A stretch of 64,000 nucleotides of DNA from Smallanthus sonchifolius (GCA_023525975.1 CM042022.1:2795001-2859000), one strand, 5' to 3'. Counted from the first letter of the stretch, positions 1 through 11,263 are shown. The notes: a model not told the origin generated them from the letters alone. Program-made: numbers and translations.

Positions 1-285
1 TCTAATCTTCAATCCAAGGCTCCACAAGCTTTAAACTAGCTCCAAAACTCAAAGATTCTTCGTCCTCAGTCGTCTCCAGTCGCAAGCAGTCGTCTCATTG
101 TTTAAATAACGAAAATTAGGGTTTCTGGATCTACATGTCTGTAGCGGACCGCTACCAAACCTTAGTGATCCGCTAAGGCTCTTTTGACATGCGGAACAAA
201 AGTCAACACATTTAATGATACGGTGGTGGATAGCGGACCGCTAACCAATGCTTAGCGGTCCGCCACGATCTTCAAACTCAGAATC
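1..285. repeat. LTR-derived fragment with GCGG-N-CCGC motifs
   Basis: Several copies of the near-palindrome TAGCGGACCGCTA and its variants (about 133-146, 165-176, 230-243, 252-264) occur here. The same motif family recurs in both LTRs of the gypsy element at 42761-59311 (for example around 43876-43912 and 58917-58953), so this is probably a piece of a related LTR cut by the window edge. No coding sequence is seen. Confidence 0.45.
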
Positions 286-1121
286 TCAACAACTTTTTCT
301 CATTTTCTTTGTTCCGACTCTAGATTTCTTCTCAGGACTCCTTGTTTCTTCATCAACACCTGCAAATCCATCCAATGACAATATAAGTATCAAAATCCTA
401 GGAATTTGTCATAAAAACCTATCCAATCTGTGGTGAAATTATCATGAAAAACCTATGTGTTTTGCCACACATCAGATCATATGCGTGATAGAAGGTTGGT
501 ACTTCTCGAAATAAGGAAACCACACTACGAACGTGGAGACGGGTCTGTGACAAGTGATATGATAGTGGGTTTGAAGCTTCGGACCATGTTATGTAATGCA
601 TGTCGTTTTCTTAAGTTATTAATGCAGGTTTGCATAATAATGATGGCAGTAGTATTGTTCTAAGGTGGAAGTCCATGGCTGATAAAGTAATGCTCATGGA
701 TGAGATCACTATCCTAGGGTGTTACACAAGGTGACATGATGTGGTGTCGAGACACATGCTCCACTTAGAGTTGTCATAGAGAGTTATGGACCATGCCAAG
801 AAGAAATGCTGGTTACGTTGGTTGCTGCACGCAAGACAAAACCAATACAAGGTGATATATACGAAATTAGTGGATCTCAATTATACACGAGACGAGTCAT
901 TATCATAATAAGGCGCCAGACGGAGCTCGTCAAGTCAGGCCCATGACAATATGATATTTGAAATGGCCATAAAGTTTCCCTTATTGGCTAAAAACATAAT
1001 CAACACAATCGCATATTAAATATATATTGTTGTAATGGAACTTCCAAAGGAAATAACAATAACAAAATTAAGGCCCGATTTGAGATTGACAACAATTTAA
1101 CATGTAATTCGTTTGGGGGAG
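286..1121. other. Gene-free interval, probably decayed retroelement
   Basis: No open reading frame with recognisable similarity was found. The right end, around 1111-1121, carries a purine-rich run (GTTTGGGGGAG) directly before a TGTTG start. That is the usual layout of a polypurine tract in front of a copia 3' LTR, so the preceding DNA may be the non-coding tail of such an element. Confidence 0.3.
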
Positions 1122-2100
1122 TGTTGAAATGAGAAAATGACAAAAGTTGTCAAAGGGGAAGGGGTAATCTTCGTTGGCCCAAGTCCTTTTCATTGTCTGG
1201 TGTGATACATGGCTTAAGTGTTTTCCCGAATTATTGGTGCACCAGTGACCACATACACCACACATCCACGTGACTGTGCTAACTTAATAATATATATACC
1301 GACGGCAAGACTTCAAATAAACTTTGCAACTCTTGAAGGGTAAATTAGTAAAAAGGACGAATTAAGTAATCTGTCATTATAGCGTACTCTGTTAGTATTC
1401 TCTTAGTAATAATGGAAACAAATTTAATCCGTTTCGGAACCTTTTCAAGATAAACTAGCGTCTTGAACTTGAATCTCATACTACTTAGCATAGTGGTGCA
1501 AATTCACGGATCTGGATCTAACTTAAACTGTACCCTCAGCTAAACAGTCCGGTTTTGGGTCAATCTCAGGTAGTTTACCTACAGCGGTTTGTCTGGTGGA
1601 GTGTCACCGACGGATTTTTGACAGAGCGGTCCGTCGGTGATGCTCAGTAGTTTAGTAGTGTTATACCCATGTCAATGATCAAATACATAGTCATATTCGA
1701 TTTATTGTCTGGTTCAATTCAACCATCAACTCCGTGAAAACATGACCGGTTGAAATGGTTCAACCCATCAACTCTGTTAACATGACCATTTTTAACATCT
1801 TTGCTACTTGGTATTATTAAAGGTTTAATCTTGATCAAAAATAATTATTAGTATTAGTTTAAAAATTGTTTGGTTGAGTTCGAATTAGATTAGGAGTGAG
1901 TTTGTTTATTTATTTGATTATTTAATAGTTATTGTGTTGGGTCATGATTAGTTTAGTTTTTAGTATAGTATAATTAATATAGGGTTTAGGGGTCAGTGTA
2001 AAGTGTGGTTTTTCTCGGTTATCATAATAAAAGAGTCGAACGTGTTTTGTTCAATTGATTGTGATTTTAGAGTGTTCGTAAAAGGGTCTGATTTCCAACA
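1122..2100 (+). mobile_element. Probable copia-type 3' LTR
   Basis: The segment starts TGTTGAAA and ends CCAACA, giving the inverted ends TGTTG/CAACA expected of an LTR. A polypurine tract lies immediately to the left. No second copy is present in the window and no target-site duplication is visible, so both boundaries are tentative. It contains no coding sequence. Confidence 0.4.
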
Positions 2101-2715
2101 ATTATTTGGTACGTAACAGAAATACATGTGTCTAAGGATGCATTAATGAACATATGTCAAAAGGTTTAACCCTTGCTGATAGGGTTTCATGTGTAGTAAA
2201 GCTTCAATGTCCTGTTCATTAATCTTTTACATTTACATAAATGTCCGGTTCATTAATTTTGTAACTTACATGGATGATGACGATATTGGTCGTGTTTAAG
2301 TTCGGTGGAACGATGTAGAAACGACAACGACCACATATGTATATGGATTAGATGATGTCCACAAACCTCAGTGCACCATTAGAAATTTGGTCAATTTGAA
2401 GAGACTAAACCATTAGAATATGCCACAATATATACTATCTGTACTAGTGTTTGATAAAGATATTTTCATAATATATGGCATGACGTCCAACAACATCATA
2501 TTCCAGTAACCTGCAAACAGCCTGATTATATATTTGTAAGATGTCTTAAACAGTAAATACTATTGGATGTTGCATAATCATAACAACATAAGAAATCTTG
2601 GTGGACCAGTAACGTTGTGTTTCGAGTTTAATAAAGGAAAGAAAATAAAGGAAAGTGAATTAATTATAAGAAGAGAAAGGAAAGAGGGGAGAATGAAAAG
2701 AAGAGAATTAAGGAG
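2101..2715. other. Gene-free interval
   Basis: AT-rich sequence with a purine-rich stretch (GGAAAG repeats, about 2630-2710) just before the CACTA element. No coding sequence or RNA gene was recognised. Confidence 0.4.
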
Positions 2716-2747
2716 CACTAGAACATATTGACCCTGTCCCGACGCCA

Positions 2748-3110
2748 CCTATACCGACGACATGTCGTCGGTATAGGTCAAAACCAAAATTTTGGTAGGG
2801 AGACCCTATAGCGACGACATGTCTTCGGTATAGGGTTGAGACAGGTGGAGGGAAAACTGGCGCCCAATGAATTATTAAGGAAAACCTGTACCGATAACAT
2901 GTCGTCGGTATAGGTTAATTTTTATTTTCTTTTTGTTTTTTTTTATTTAATAAATTTTCGTCGGTCAATTTTTTTTTTAAATTTAAAAAAATTCTGGAAA
3001 ACCCTATGATGACGACATGTCGTCGGGATAGACTTTTTACCTTTATTGACTGGTCAACATCATACGAAACCTGTGCCGACGACATGTCGTCGCTATAGGC
3101 TACCGGTACA
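2748..3110. repeat. Left subterminal palindromic repeats of the CACTA element
   Basis: At least four copies of a palindrome with outer arms CCTATACCG and core GACGACATGTCGTC, at about 2750-2780, 2808-2837, 2884-2914 and 3069-3100, with a diverged copy near 3002-3031. In CACTA elements such motifs are binding sites for the element's own accessory protein; that role is inferred here. Confidence 0.75.
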
Positions 3111-3450
3111 CACTTTAAGAGACTTAAAATATCCAGCTTTAACTTTAAACGGGTCAAAATGACCCAAACACACTTTAATAAATTTAGAACATCCAACTGT
3201 AACTTTAAACAGATCAAAATGACTCAAACACACTTTAATAGACTTAGAACATCCAACTCGAGCCCAATTGTTGAATATTTTTGCTAGTATTATTAGTATT
3301 TGTTGTTATTAGTGTTAGTTGATTGGAATTTGTGAATTTGGGTCGTTTATAACTTATAGCTTAACAGGTTGGTTATCCATTTTACAGCAGTTATGCTGTC
3401 GAATTTTAGTAAAATAGTCAAGTGATTGTTTATTACATTGTTTAATGCAG

Positions 3451-3813
3451 GACCGAATCCAAGAGGAGTATACAAGATCCTCTGCTGAGTCTGGTGGTGA
3501 CTCGTCGGCTGTCGATAAATTTGCATGCATGGAGCGTGCATTGGGTTATCGGCGTGGCCATATCCGGGGTGTCGGTCGTGTGGTGAGTAATCCCACACCG
3601 GATTTGTTCAGTACCCTCCTTCCACAACCACATTGGCAAGAAGTGGATGAGCGTGTGACTCAACTTCAACAATAAGTCCAAGATCAACAACAACGCGAAG
3701 CCCAACGAAAGGAAGAACGTCGTGTGCATAATCAACAAATGTTTAAAATACAACGACAAATGGATGAAATGCGTCGAATGTGGGAATGCCGAACTAGCAG
3801 CGACGATAATTAG
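3451..3813 (+). pseudogene. CACTA accessory protein C-terminal exon (Transposase_24-like), broken
   Basis: The reading frame follows a good splice acceptor (TTTAATGCAG, ending 3450). It encodes a basic segment with ALGYRRGHIRGVGR, then a Gln/Arg-rich coiled-coil-like tail ending at a TAG at 3811-3813. One in-frame TAA at 3673-3675, within a run of CAA codons, interrupts it; before and after the stop the frame is the same. The pattern (RRGHIRGVG followed by a Q-rich helix) resembles plant En/Spm-associated transposase proteins. The upstream exons are not present. The family call is from pattern recognition and needs a profile search. Confidence 0.5.
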
Positions 3814-4057
3814 CTTGAAGTTGTTGCGCCTTTGCCTTTGTTGTCGGTGTTATTGTTGAATGTTTGAACAATTTTTATGTTTGTGTGTCGGACAACTTTA
3901 TGTTTCAATATTTGGTTTGTGTGTCGAACAGGTTTTTGTATAGAACAATATGTTTCAGATTTCAATTTTTGAATGGTTTGAATTATCTGATTTGCAGGTT
4001 TTTGTAATTAGAAATTAAATATTTCTGGAAAATTTTGAAAATTAAAAAAAAAACCCT

Positions 4058-4432
4058 ATCCCGACGACATGTCGTCGGCATAGGTCTTTTTCAAATTTAA
4101 TTAAAAAAAATTGGAAATAGCCTATACCGACGACATGTTGTCGTGATAGGTTGGGTCTGTCCCGACGACTTGTCGTCCGGATAAGTCCAGAACCTATACC
4201 GACAACATGTCGTCGGTATAGAATTTCTTTTTAAATTTTTTAATTAAACCCTATAGCGACGACATGTCGTTGGCATAGGTCGACCTATGCCGACGACACC
4301 TATACCGGCGACATCTTTGACCTATTGGTACAAAGCAATCCCGACGAAGCCTATATCGACGACTCGTCGTCGGTATAGGTCAAAACGGCCTATCCCGATG
4401 ACTTGTCGTCACGATAGGGCTAGATTTTTTCG
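4058..4432. repeat. Right subterminal palindromic repeats of the CACTA element
   Basis: Six or more variants of the same GACGACATGTCGTC-centred palindrome are packed between 4058 and 4432. Several carry paired changes in both arms (for example CCTATCC opposite CGATAGG), while others have single-arm changes that weaken the dyad. Confidence 0.7.
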
Positions 4433-4462
4433 TCCCTATAGAGTGTTACTATTGTAGTGGAG

Positions 4463-4798
4463 AGAAAAGAAAGGGAGAAGAATGGAAAGATATGTTGAAA
4501 TTTCGTGTTACAGAGTTTGAAGAAAATAAAAAAAATTATAGATGTTATGTGTTTCCTTTCCTTTTATTTCTTTCCACTTCCCTTCTAATTTGAACACAAT
4601 TTTTTTGAGTTTCTTTTGTTAAAAAACTCAGGAACATAAATCTTTTCCATTTTCCTGTCACTTCACTCTTTAAAAAGTACTCAAGAACACAGCGGAAATG
4701 GTTAACGTTCTATCAATATTTCAATAAAAAGAATATGGACGTAGTATACGTTAGTTTTTCAAACACAAGCCCTTCACAGTTCTAATAAGTATTGCATG
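4463..4798. other. Gene-free interval between CACTA and MITE
   Basis: Purine- and pyrimidine-biased AT-rich DNA. No coding sequence seen. Confidence 0.4.
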
Positions 4799-5360
4799 TA
4801 GGCCTGTAAATGAACCGAACGTTCATGAACTGTTCGACGGGAAGTTTGTTTATGTTCGTTCATTTAATAAACGAACGAACACGAACAATTTTTTTTGTTC
4901 ATTTAATTAAACGAACAAACATGAACACATGTCGTGTTTGTTCATTTATGTTCGTGAACGTTCGTTAATATATGTTCATTTATGTTCGTTTATTAACGTT
5001 CGTTTATGTTCATTTGTTTTTTGATGAATCATGTACATTTGAACCACTAATTTACATGTGTTTTTGGATGAATTATTAAGTATTAGACTTGTTCATGTGT
5101 GTTTATTAATGTTCATTTATGTTCGCTTGTATTTGTTTATGTTTGTTCGTTTGTATTCGTTTTATATTTGTTCATTTGTGTTCGTTTATGTTCGTTTAGC
5201 TTTTTAGCGAACGAACAAGAACGAACACGAACATTTCCATTTTCTTAACGAACGAACATGAACAAAAAAATATGTTCGATTATGTGTTCGTGTTCGTGTT
5301 CGGTTAAAATTAAATAAACGAGTACGAACACGACGATGTTCGTGTTCGTTTACAGGCCTA
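4799..5360. mobile_element. MITE, hAT-like, GTTCGTTTA-rich
   Basis: Terminal inverted repeats TAGGCCTGTAAA (left) and TTTACAGGCCTA (right) bound a 562-bp AT-rich non-coding element filled with forward and reverse copies of GTTCGTTTA/TAAACGAAC. The left flank ATTGCATG (4791-4798) recurs on the right as AATTTGCATG (5361-5370), consistent with an 8-bp hAT target duplication altered by a small indel. There is no coding capacity. Confidence 0.7.
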
Positions 5361-5729
5361 AATTTGCATGTATACCTGCAAGATCTGTAGATACCAATGT
5401 AAGATCATATTACTATCAACCCTAGGATCTTGAACCTGACACACACACTTATCAACAAAAATTGAGTGAGAAGTCCCTGATTTTGTGGTGTGCTGAAAAT
5501 TTTGAAGGATTTCAACATGTGGAGTTTGATAATTGATGCAATATAGAACTTTTGCCCTACCAAAATACTGGCCGGAAAAAGTAACAAAAAGAAAAGGAGT
5601 GGTTAAGGCAACAAACATAAATGGGTCTTTCTAGTTGCAATAATGCCCCATTTAAAGCCACCTCTAACTTTGTTTTCAAACCCATTTCTCTACTCCTAAC
5701 TGGCTTCATTTTTCATACATGTTAGCAAG
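5361..5729. other. Short interval with an unrecognised ORF
   Basis: A minus-strand frame of 86 codons (5358-5618) runs through this segment, but I recognise no family and its 3' end lies in the MITE terminus. It could be a gene fragment or chance. The right end (TTAGCAAG, 5722-5729) is the left target duplication of the hAT transposon. Confidence 0.3.
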
Positions 5730-5756
5730 TAGAGGTGCACAAACCGGGTTTTTGGC

Positions 5757-5950
5757 CCGAACCGGTTTCAAACCGGCCCGGACCGGTTTGAGTTGACCAA
5801 AAGTGAAACCGGTTTTGACTAAACCGGTTCGAGTATAAACCGGTTCGGGTATAAACCGGTTTTCCACATGTAGAATCCCGAACTTGTTGAACCGGTTCAG
5901 TTCGGTTCTGGACCGGTTCGGGTTGGTGAACCGGTTTAAACCGGTTTTAT
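5757..5950. promoter_or_regulatory. Left subterminal ACCGGTTT array of the hAT element
   Basis: More than ten forward or reverse copies of ACCGGTTT/AAACCGGT or close variants. hAT transposases bind clustered subterminal motifs, so these are candidate transposase-binding sites (inference). Confidence 0.6.
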
Positions 5951-6099
5951 TAAAAAAAAAAAATTTGTTTAAATATTTAACAAATAAAAACATAAAGTTC
6001 AACGTTTATTCATACCGTAGGAGTTCGGAAATCACAAAACATTACAATTCGACAAAAAGAAAAATATATATATATATATATTTGTTTTTTTGTTTAATT

Positions 6100-8187
6100 T
6101 TAGCCGTCATTCTCGGAGTTACTAGTGGATCCTCGTAGTCTATCATCTTCGGCGAGTTCTTCATTTGTAAGTGGGCTCGCCAATCCTTGGTTGACCTCAG
6201 ATTCGTGTATGAATTCTTCAACTTCAATTTCGTCTTCAAGCGAACTCCTATCTTGTCTCCTATATACCGCATCCAAATGGTCTTTCAAGCAAATGCACAT
6301 TTCCATTGCCGCGGGGGCGAGTCTAGTTTTTCGAATAGATAAAACCCTGCCACTAAGAGAAAAAACGGATTCCGAAGCTACCGTGGAAGCTTGGACGGTT
6401 AGTAAATCACGGGCCATGGCGGAAAGGACCGGAAAAGTAGATTCGTTTCCTTTCCACCAAGCCAAAATATCAAAGTCCTCAAAAACATCCGGACTCATAA
6501 ATGATAAAAAGTTTGTTCCCGTATACCTTCCGAGTTCGCTACTCGGGGTGGAACCTCTAGCCCGTTTAGTAAATTCATTTCTCATTTCGTTATACAAATT
6601 TAAGTTCACATTCCTCGAGCTACTACTTGATACGCCCGCGCCCATCATATCATGTGGGGTTTGTGTTGTACCATATGTATTTAAATAAATATCAAACAAA
6701 TCTTGCAAACATTTGTTAAAATTAGTTTTTGTTACGGTTGAAAAATGAATATCTTCGGCATTCAAATCCAAATCGTAAGTTATTTTATCAATCAAGGTTT
6801 CAACACCGTAAACATTAATTGTAGGGTTTAATGCGGCGGCACAAGTTATAACCGGATGCATTTCTTTAAAATATTTAACAAATTTTTCTTTCATCGGTTT
6901 TATCATTCTCGTAAAAAGAGTATTTTTATTTTCAAGTTCGGCTAATTTGTTACACATTAGAAATATTTGTTTAAGAGCCAAGGGACTTGTGGGGTAATAA
7001 ACCCCGGATAAAAAAGTAGTGGCAGTTTTGAAAACTTCGAGCAATTCAGTTATATTTTCAAGAATGTCCCAACTCGTAGACGGAAAACTTTGAATTTTAC
7101 GATACGGTTTTGAGGAAAGCATATCATGAAAAATTGATAAAGTATCTTTTTGACGTATAGCACTATGAAACATTTTATAAGTTGAATTCCATCTTGTTGG
7201 GAGGTCCCAATTGGGACCTAAGCAAATCAAACCCGTATCGTTACATAATCTAATATATTCATGGTATCTTTTTTTACTACTACTAAAAACGTCTTTAAGC
7301 ATGACTCGAAATGCATTAATTAATTCAATAACGGGTTCAACCGCAAGCTCATCTTGCATGGCTAAGTTGATGATGTGTGCAATACATCGACTATGGAAAA
7401 AAGCGCCGTTGCAAATCGGATTATATTTTAATATTAATTTTTGAACCGAATTTGTATTATTTGAGGCATTATCAAAAGATATTGAAAATAACTTATTTTA
7501 TAATTTAAATTCGGTTATCACACCATCTAAAATGTGAAATAAATTTTGACCCGTGTGCGGATATTCAAACATCTCAAACGCGATTGTACGTTTCATCATT
7601 TGCCACGTATTGGGATCAACCCAATGAGCGGTAACGCAAATATATGAGTCGGGAATACCATGTGAAGCCGACCAAACGTCGGTGGTTAAGTTCACACCGG
7701 TTTCCAATTTTTCAAAACCTAAAATTAATTCTTTTTTTGCTTTTTTCCACATTTTTAGACAATCACGTCTAAGAGTACTACGACTTACTTGATGATAACG
7801 TGGTTGAAGGGCTTCTTGAATCATCCTCGTCACGAGCGGGTTGTCGAAGTGGTTGAATGTCAAACCTCTTTGAATAACTAATTTCGCCATTCTATATCGA
7901 ACAATATTTGGATCGAAGTTCCAAATTCCACCCTCGCTTGTCATAGATGCTTGACCCTCACCCGGAATAGTCTTCAAACTCGGACAAGATTTTTCTAGAT
8001 GAGTTTTTAGAGTAGAATTTGATTCCTTTTTAAAAAAACCACCACAATTTTTGCAACAAGCACGTTCCAACCCGTTAGACAACTCACATAGATCGTAGTT
8101 TGACCAAATTGCGGGGTTCCTCGTTATTGGTATGATTTTCACAACGCTAACTTCGTTAGAGGAAACACCAAAACTTGATTCTGCCAT
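6100..8187 (-). pseudogene. hAT transposase (BED finger, RNase H-like core, hATC), one premature stop
   Basis: The frame runs from ATG 8187 to a stop at 6100, about 695 codons, with a single in-frame TAA at 7498-7500; both sides are in the same frame. Residues about 25-70 form a BED-type zinc finger (CKNCGGFF then THLEKSC). The middle carries the RNase H-like catalytic fold, with TDVWSASHG near residue 165, SFDNASNN just after the stop, and a conserved CIAHIINLAM. The C-terminus (FDILAWWKGNESTFPVLSAM, then ASTVASESVFS) is the hATC dimerisation domain. The protein would cut and rejoin the element's ends. The stop falls between the first catalytic Asp region and the second, so a truncated product would be inactive unless read through. 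Family assignment is secure; activity is doubtful. Confidence 0.9.
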
Positions 8188-8396
8188 AACATTTTTTTGA
8201 GCGTTTTCGAGCGTTTTTTATAAACGAGAGTGTAGAGAGCGGGTTTGAGAAGTGTGATTTAACCAAAACACTCACTACCTATTTATAATGTGTTTGGGTG
8301 TTAAAATGGGTGAAAAAAAGGTCAAAAACGGGTCTAACGGTCAAAAAACGGCTATATAGCCGTTATCCCAACGGTTATATTTTGAAAGTTACCGTT

Positions 8397-8585
8397 AAAC
8401 CGGTTTGACAAACCGGTTCCCCAAACCGGTTCACAAAAAACCGGTTTTATATATTTGCCTATTAAACCGGTTCATACCGGTTTGAAACCGGTTCATACCG
8501 GTTTGAAACCGGTTCCACTTAAACCGGTTCGTATTCGGGTCGGGTTTCGGGTCGAAACCGGTTTAACTATTCCAAACCGGTTTTT
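8397..8585. promoter_or_regulatory. Right subterminal ACCGGTTT array, next to the transposase promoter
   Basis: About a dozen AACCGGTTT-type motifs on both strands lie between the transposase start side and the right terminus. The transposase is transcribed leftwards from near here, so transposase binding could also repress its own promoter (inference). Confidence 0.55.
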
Positions 8586-8606
8586 TTGCCCACCTCTATT
8601 AGCAAG

Positions 8607-9431
8607 GGCGGAGGTAGTGTACATGCACCATCATATTGAAAAAAAATTATATAGCATATAGACGACCAAAACTCGAGTGACACCATTGTTTCTTTGACGG
8701 TGAATCCACTAAAACAATTTGCGGAAAGGAAAACAAAACTAGTTATGTGCGTCGAAGTGTGGCAATTTGGCTCCCTTGTTTGCCTTCAAACGAGGTCATT
8801 GGTTAGATTCTTGCTGCTTCCTTTTTGTGTTTTTTTTCCTCTTTGGACATTGCAATGACTGCAGGGCCTGGCCAGCTTCTACACTAAAACTTGTACTTTG
8901 TGCTTGTACTAATTATTCGTACATAACAGCTAAAAGTTTTTTTTTTTAATTTTGGTTATGTGACATGTTAATTGATTATTACGTCATATATAGTAACAAT
9001 AATTAGTTTGTATGTTAAAAATCTATGTAAATTACAATATTTCTTATTTTAGATATCCATTTAATGAACATTATAAGATACAAATTTGGGACCATTTGAA
9101 GCAAGATGAAGAATAGTAGGTATATGCATAGTGGTTTATGTTTGTTTATTAACGTTCGTTTATGTTCGTTAATATATGTTCATTTATGTTCGTTTATTAA
9201 CATTATAAGATACTAATTTGGGACCATTTGAAACATCGGTTTAAGTGTGTTGCTCCAGAGCTTGTGAGAAGAACCATCGGATCAGAAGCTCGATACAGGT
9301 AACGATCCAACTTAGATCTGAGTTTTTGTTCGTTTTTTGGGTTTTTCTAGTTTTGGACAAAAATGTGACGTTTTTACGGATGAAATTGGTAGAAAAACAT
9401 GGATTTGAGTTCCTTAATGAAAAGCAAATGT
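8607..9431. other. Gene-free interval with a MITE-derived scrap
   Basis: No gene recognised. 9137-9206 repeats the GTTCGTTTATTAACGTTCG pattern of the MITE at 4799-5360. It is bracketed by two copies of ATTATAAGATAC-A/T-AATTTG (about 9070 and 9203), which suggests a short duplication made on insertion or excision of a related MITE. Confidence 0.45.
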
Positions 9432-9437
9432 TTTGAA

Positions 9438-10959
9438 TGTAAACAAGTTCGGGATCTTGACGAGATCAGACCCGAATGCGAAAGTTAGGGTTTTTACGGA
9501 GAAACAGACCCTGCGTACTTATCAAGTACGCATGAAGAGGATCCTGCGTACTTATCAAGTACGCATGAAGGGGATCCTGCGTACTTATCTAGTACGCATG
9601 AAGTAAAGTTTGCGCACTTATTAAGTACGCAAGAACAAAGCCCTGCGCACTTGCTAAGTGCGTAGGCATCAGGCTGTTTAGGTAAAGTCGGTATGTTTAG
9701 AAGGTTAAACCGTTAGAGTCGGGATTTGGTCTGATGTGTATTTAACTAATCAATTCAGATCAGAAGTGACGTTGTGGGACCTTTGTTTAGGACAACCCAG
9801 ATTAGCTTATCAGGTGAGTTCTAGAAGCCTTCTTTTAAATGTTTTGAATAATGTTTTTGGGCTGGTGTGCATACGTAACGATGTGACTATTTTATAAAAC
9901 GATGTTTACGAATGTTGTATGTGACGTTTTATAAAATGATGTTTATGAACGATGTTTTGGAAGGAAGGGTTATGAAAGAAGTGTTTATGAAATATTTTGC
10001 CAACAGAAGTTTATGAAGTGTTTATGAATGAAGGAATGATTTTTAATAAAACGTACGAATGCTTTAACTGAAGTTTTGAAGTTAAAGAAGTGAATGTTAC
10101 GAAAGTCACAAACGAACGAATCTGCCAATATTCCTTAGGGAATGAAGGTTATGGGTATGAAAAATATGTTATGGGCCTTTACCTTTTAGGGGCCTTTGTG
10201 GCTGGCCAACTGTTGTACAACTGGGGTGATGACGGTCACCAAGGGGATTATCGTGATCCTTGAAGTTGGTACGATTTACCTTACGGGGTAGTCGTGCTTG
10301 AAGTTTGGTACTTGTGCCCTATGGGGTGCAGTACTTGAAGTTTGGTACGTGTCATCCTTTTGATGCCGTGCTTGAAGTTTGGTGTTGAATAACCTAAGTA
10401 TCGGTCTGTAGGAGTTCTTCACCCGAAGGACAGTACGGTGTTGATGGGCCTAGTGGTGGTGATCTTTAGGTTATTCCACTAGTATGTGACGTTTGGATTT
10501 GACGGTTACGAGAAGGCGCATATTCGATATGTTCGTTGACTTATGTTTTATGATGTGTTATGTTTTTGTTATTGCATTATTTTACGTACGCTTTTATTAA
10601 TGAAGTTAAATGATATGTTTTTGGCAAATATTTGAAGTTAAGGTTTTATGAAAAGCTAGAACTCACCAGCGTAGTTGACTTTTTTAGTATGCACATTCAG
10701 GTAAAGGCATGTTATGATGATGGATGGTGATGCTGGGCTGCTTGATGAGTTACCCGGATGATATGAAGAGTGGCATCCCGTTATGATTAACTTATGTTTT
10801 GTATATGTAATAGACTATGTTACGCTTTCGCATGTAGAACAATGTTACTATTATGTTTTAATGAAATTTTTCGCTGCGTTGTTTTGATATTCAAGTATAA
10901 GAACTGTTTGTAAATGAGTAAATCCAACAAGTGAGGCATTCCGGGTTTGAGGCCTTACA
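9438..10959 (+). mobile_element. Probable solo LTR (Ty3/gypsy-like)
   Basis: Begins TGTAAACAAG and ends GGCCTTACA, giving TGTAA/TTACA inverted ends over 1522 bp. The pentamer TTTGA occurs at 9432-9436 (one base from the left end) and at 10960-10964 directly after the right end, consistent with a 5-bp target duplication. There is no coding sequence. The layout (hairpin minisatellite near the 5' end, repeated GTGCTTGAAGTTTGGT phrases at about 10265-10385, AT-rich stretch, GAGGCATTCCGGG near the end) is LTR-like, but there is no partner copy in the window, so this is inferred. Confidence 0.55.
9512..9664. repeat. 33-bp minisatellite of hairpins, five units
   Basis: Five units start at 9512, 9545, 9578, 9611 and 9644, spaced exactly 33 bp. 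Each holds a 21-nt inverted repeat with arms TGCGTACTT and AAGTACGCA. Unit 5 has changed both arms together (CGCACTT opposite AAGTGCG); unit 4 has changed one arm only. Confidence 0.85.
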
Positions 10960-11026
10960 TTTGATAGTGGTTATCACATAAAAAATTGGTTATCATTTGA
11001 ACCATTCCCTATATATATATATATAT

Positions 11027-11234
11027 AGTTGAGTTATACGAAAAAAGACTTTTTTTCTAAGAAGCCTAAAAAGGGCATGTGTTTTAAATTTTAGGCATGA
11101 TGTTCTTCAACTTTTAAATATGTTCACATAAATAAAATAAAAACACCATACCTAAAATGAAAAAAAACACTATGTCTAAAATCTCCTTTTTAAGCTTCTT
11201 AGGAAAAAAGTCATTTTTAGTATAACCCGCCCCT
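11027..11234. mobile_element. Small MITE inserted at a TA microsatellite
   Basis: The arm GTTATACGAAAAAAGACTTT... (11033-11075) is mirrored by an inverted copy ending ...AGTCATTTTTAGTATAAC (about 11182-11226). The roughly 205-bp element is non-coding and flanked by TATATA runs on both sides, so a TA target is likely. Confidence 0.55.
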
Positions 11235-11263
11235 ATATATGTATATATATATATATGTGTGTG

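Larger units (their letters stand above)
2716..4459 (+). mobile_element. Non-autonomous CACTA (En/Spm) transposon
   Basis: The ends are CACTAGAACA on the left and, read from the right on the other strand, CACTACAATA. These are CACTA-type terminal inverted repeats. A 3-bp target duplication GAG flanks the element (2713-2715 and 4460-4462), as expected for this superfamily. Both subterminal regions are packed with copies of a 30-bp near-palindrome centred on GACGACATGTCGTC (2750-3110 and 4058-4430), the usual arrangement of TnpA-type binding repeats. At 1.74 kb it is too short to encode a transposase; only a remnant of the accessory ORF remains (3451-3813). It was presumably mobilised in trans. 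Confidence 0.85.
5730..8598 (-). mobile_element. Nearly intact autonomous-type hAT transposon
   Basis: The ends are TAGAGGTGCA on the left and TGCCCACCTCTA on the right, a short inverted repeat. The perfect 8-bp target duplication TTAGCAAG lies at 5722-5729 and 8599-8606, diagnostic of hAT. Subterminal regions on both sides carry many ACCGGTTT/AAACCGGT copies (about 5757-5950 and 8397-8585). The single transposase gene runs on the minus strand (8187 to 6100). A length of 2.87 kb is normal for a plant hAT. The only visible lesion in the coding region is one stop codon. Confidence 0.92.

Noticed and set aside
1068..1265. 65-codon minus-strand Cys/His-rich frame
   Set aside because: It spans the putative polypurine tract and LTR start and has no ordered zinc-binding spacing.
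5358..5618. 86-codon minus-strand frame as a gene
   Set aside because: No recognisable family, ends within a MITE terminus, no splice or promoter signals; kept only as an interval note.
6125..6688. 187-codon plus-strand frame
   Set aside because: Antisense shadow of the hAT transposase C-terminus.
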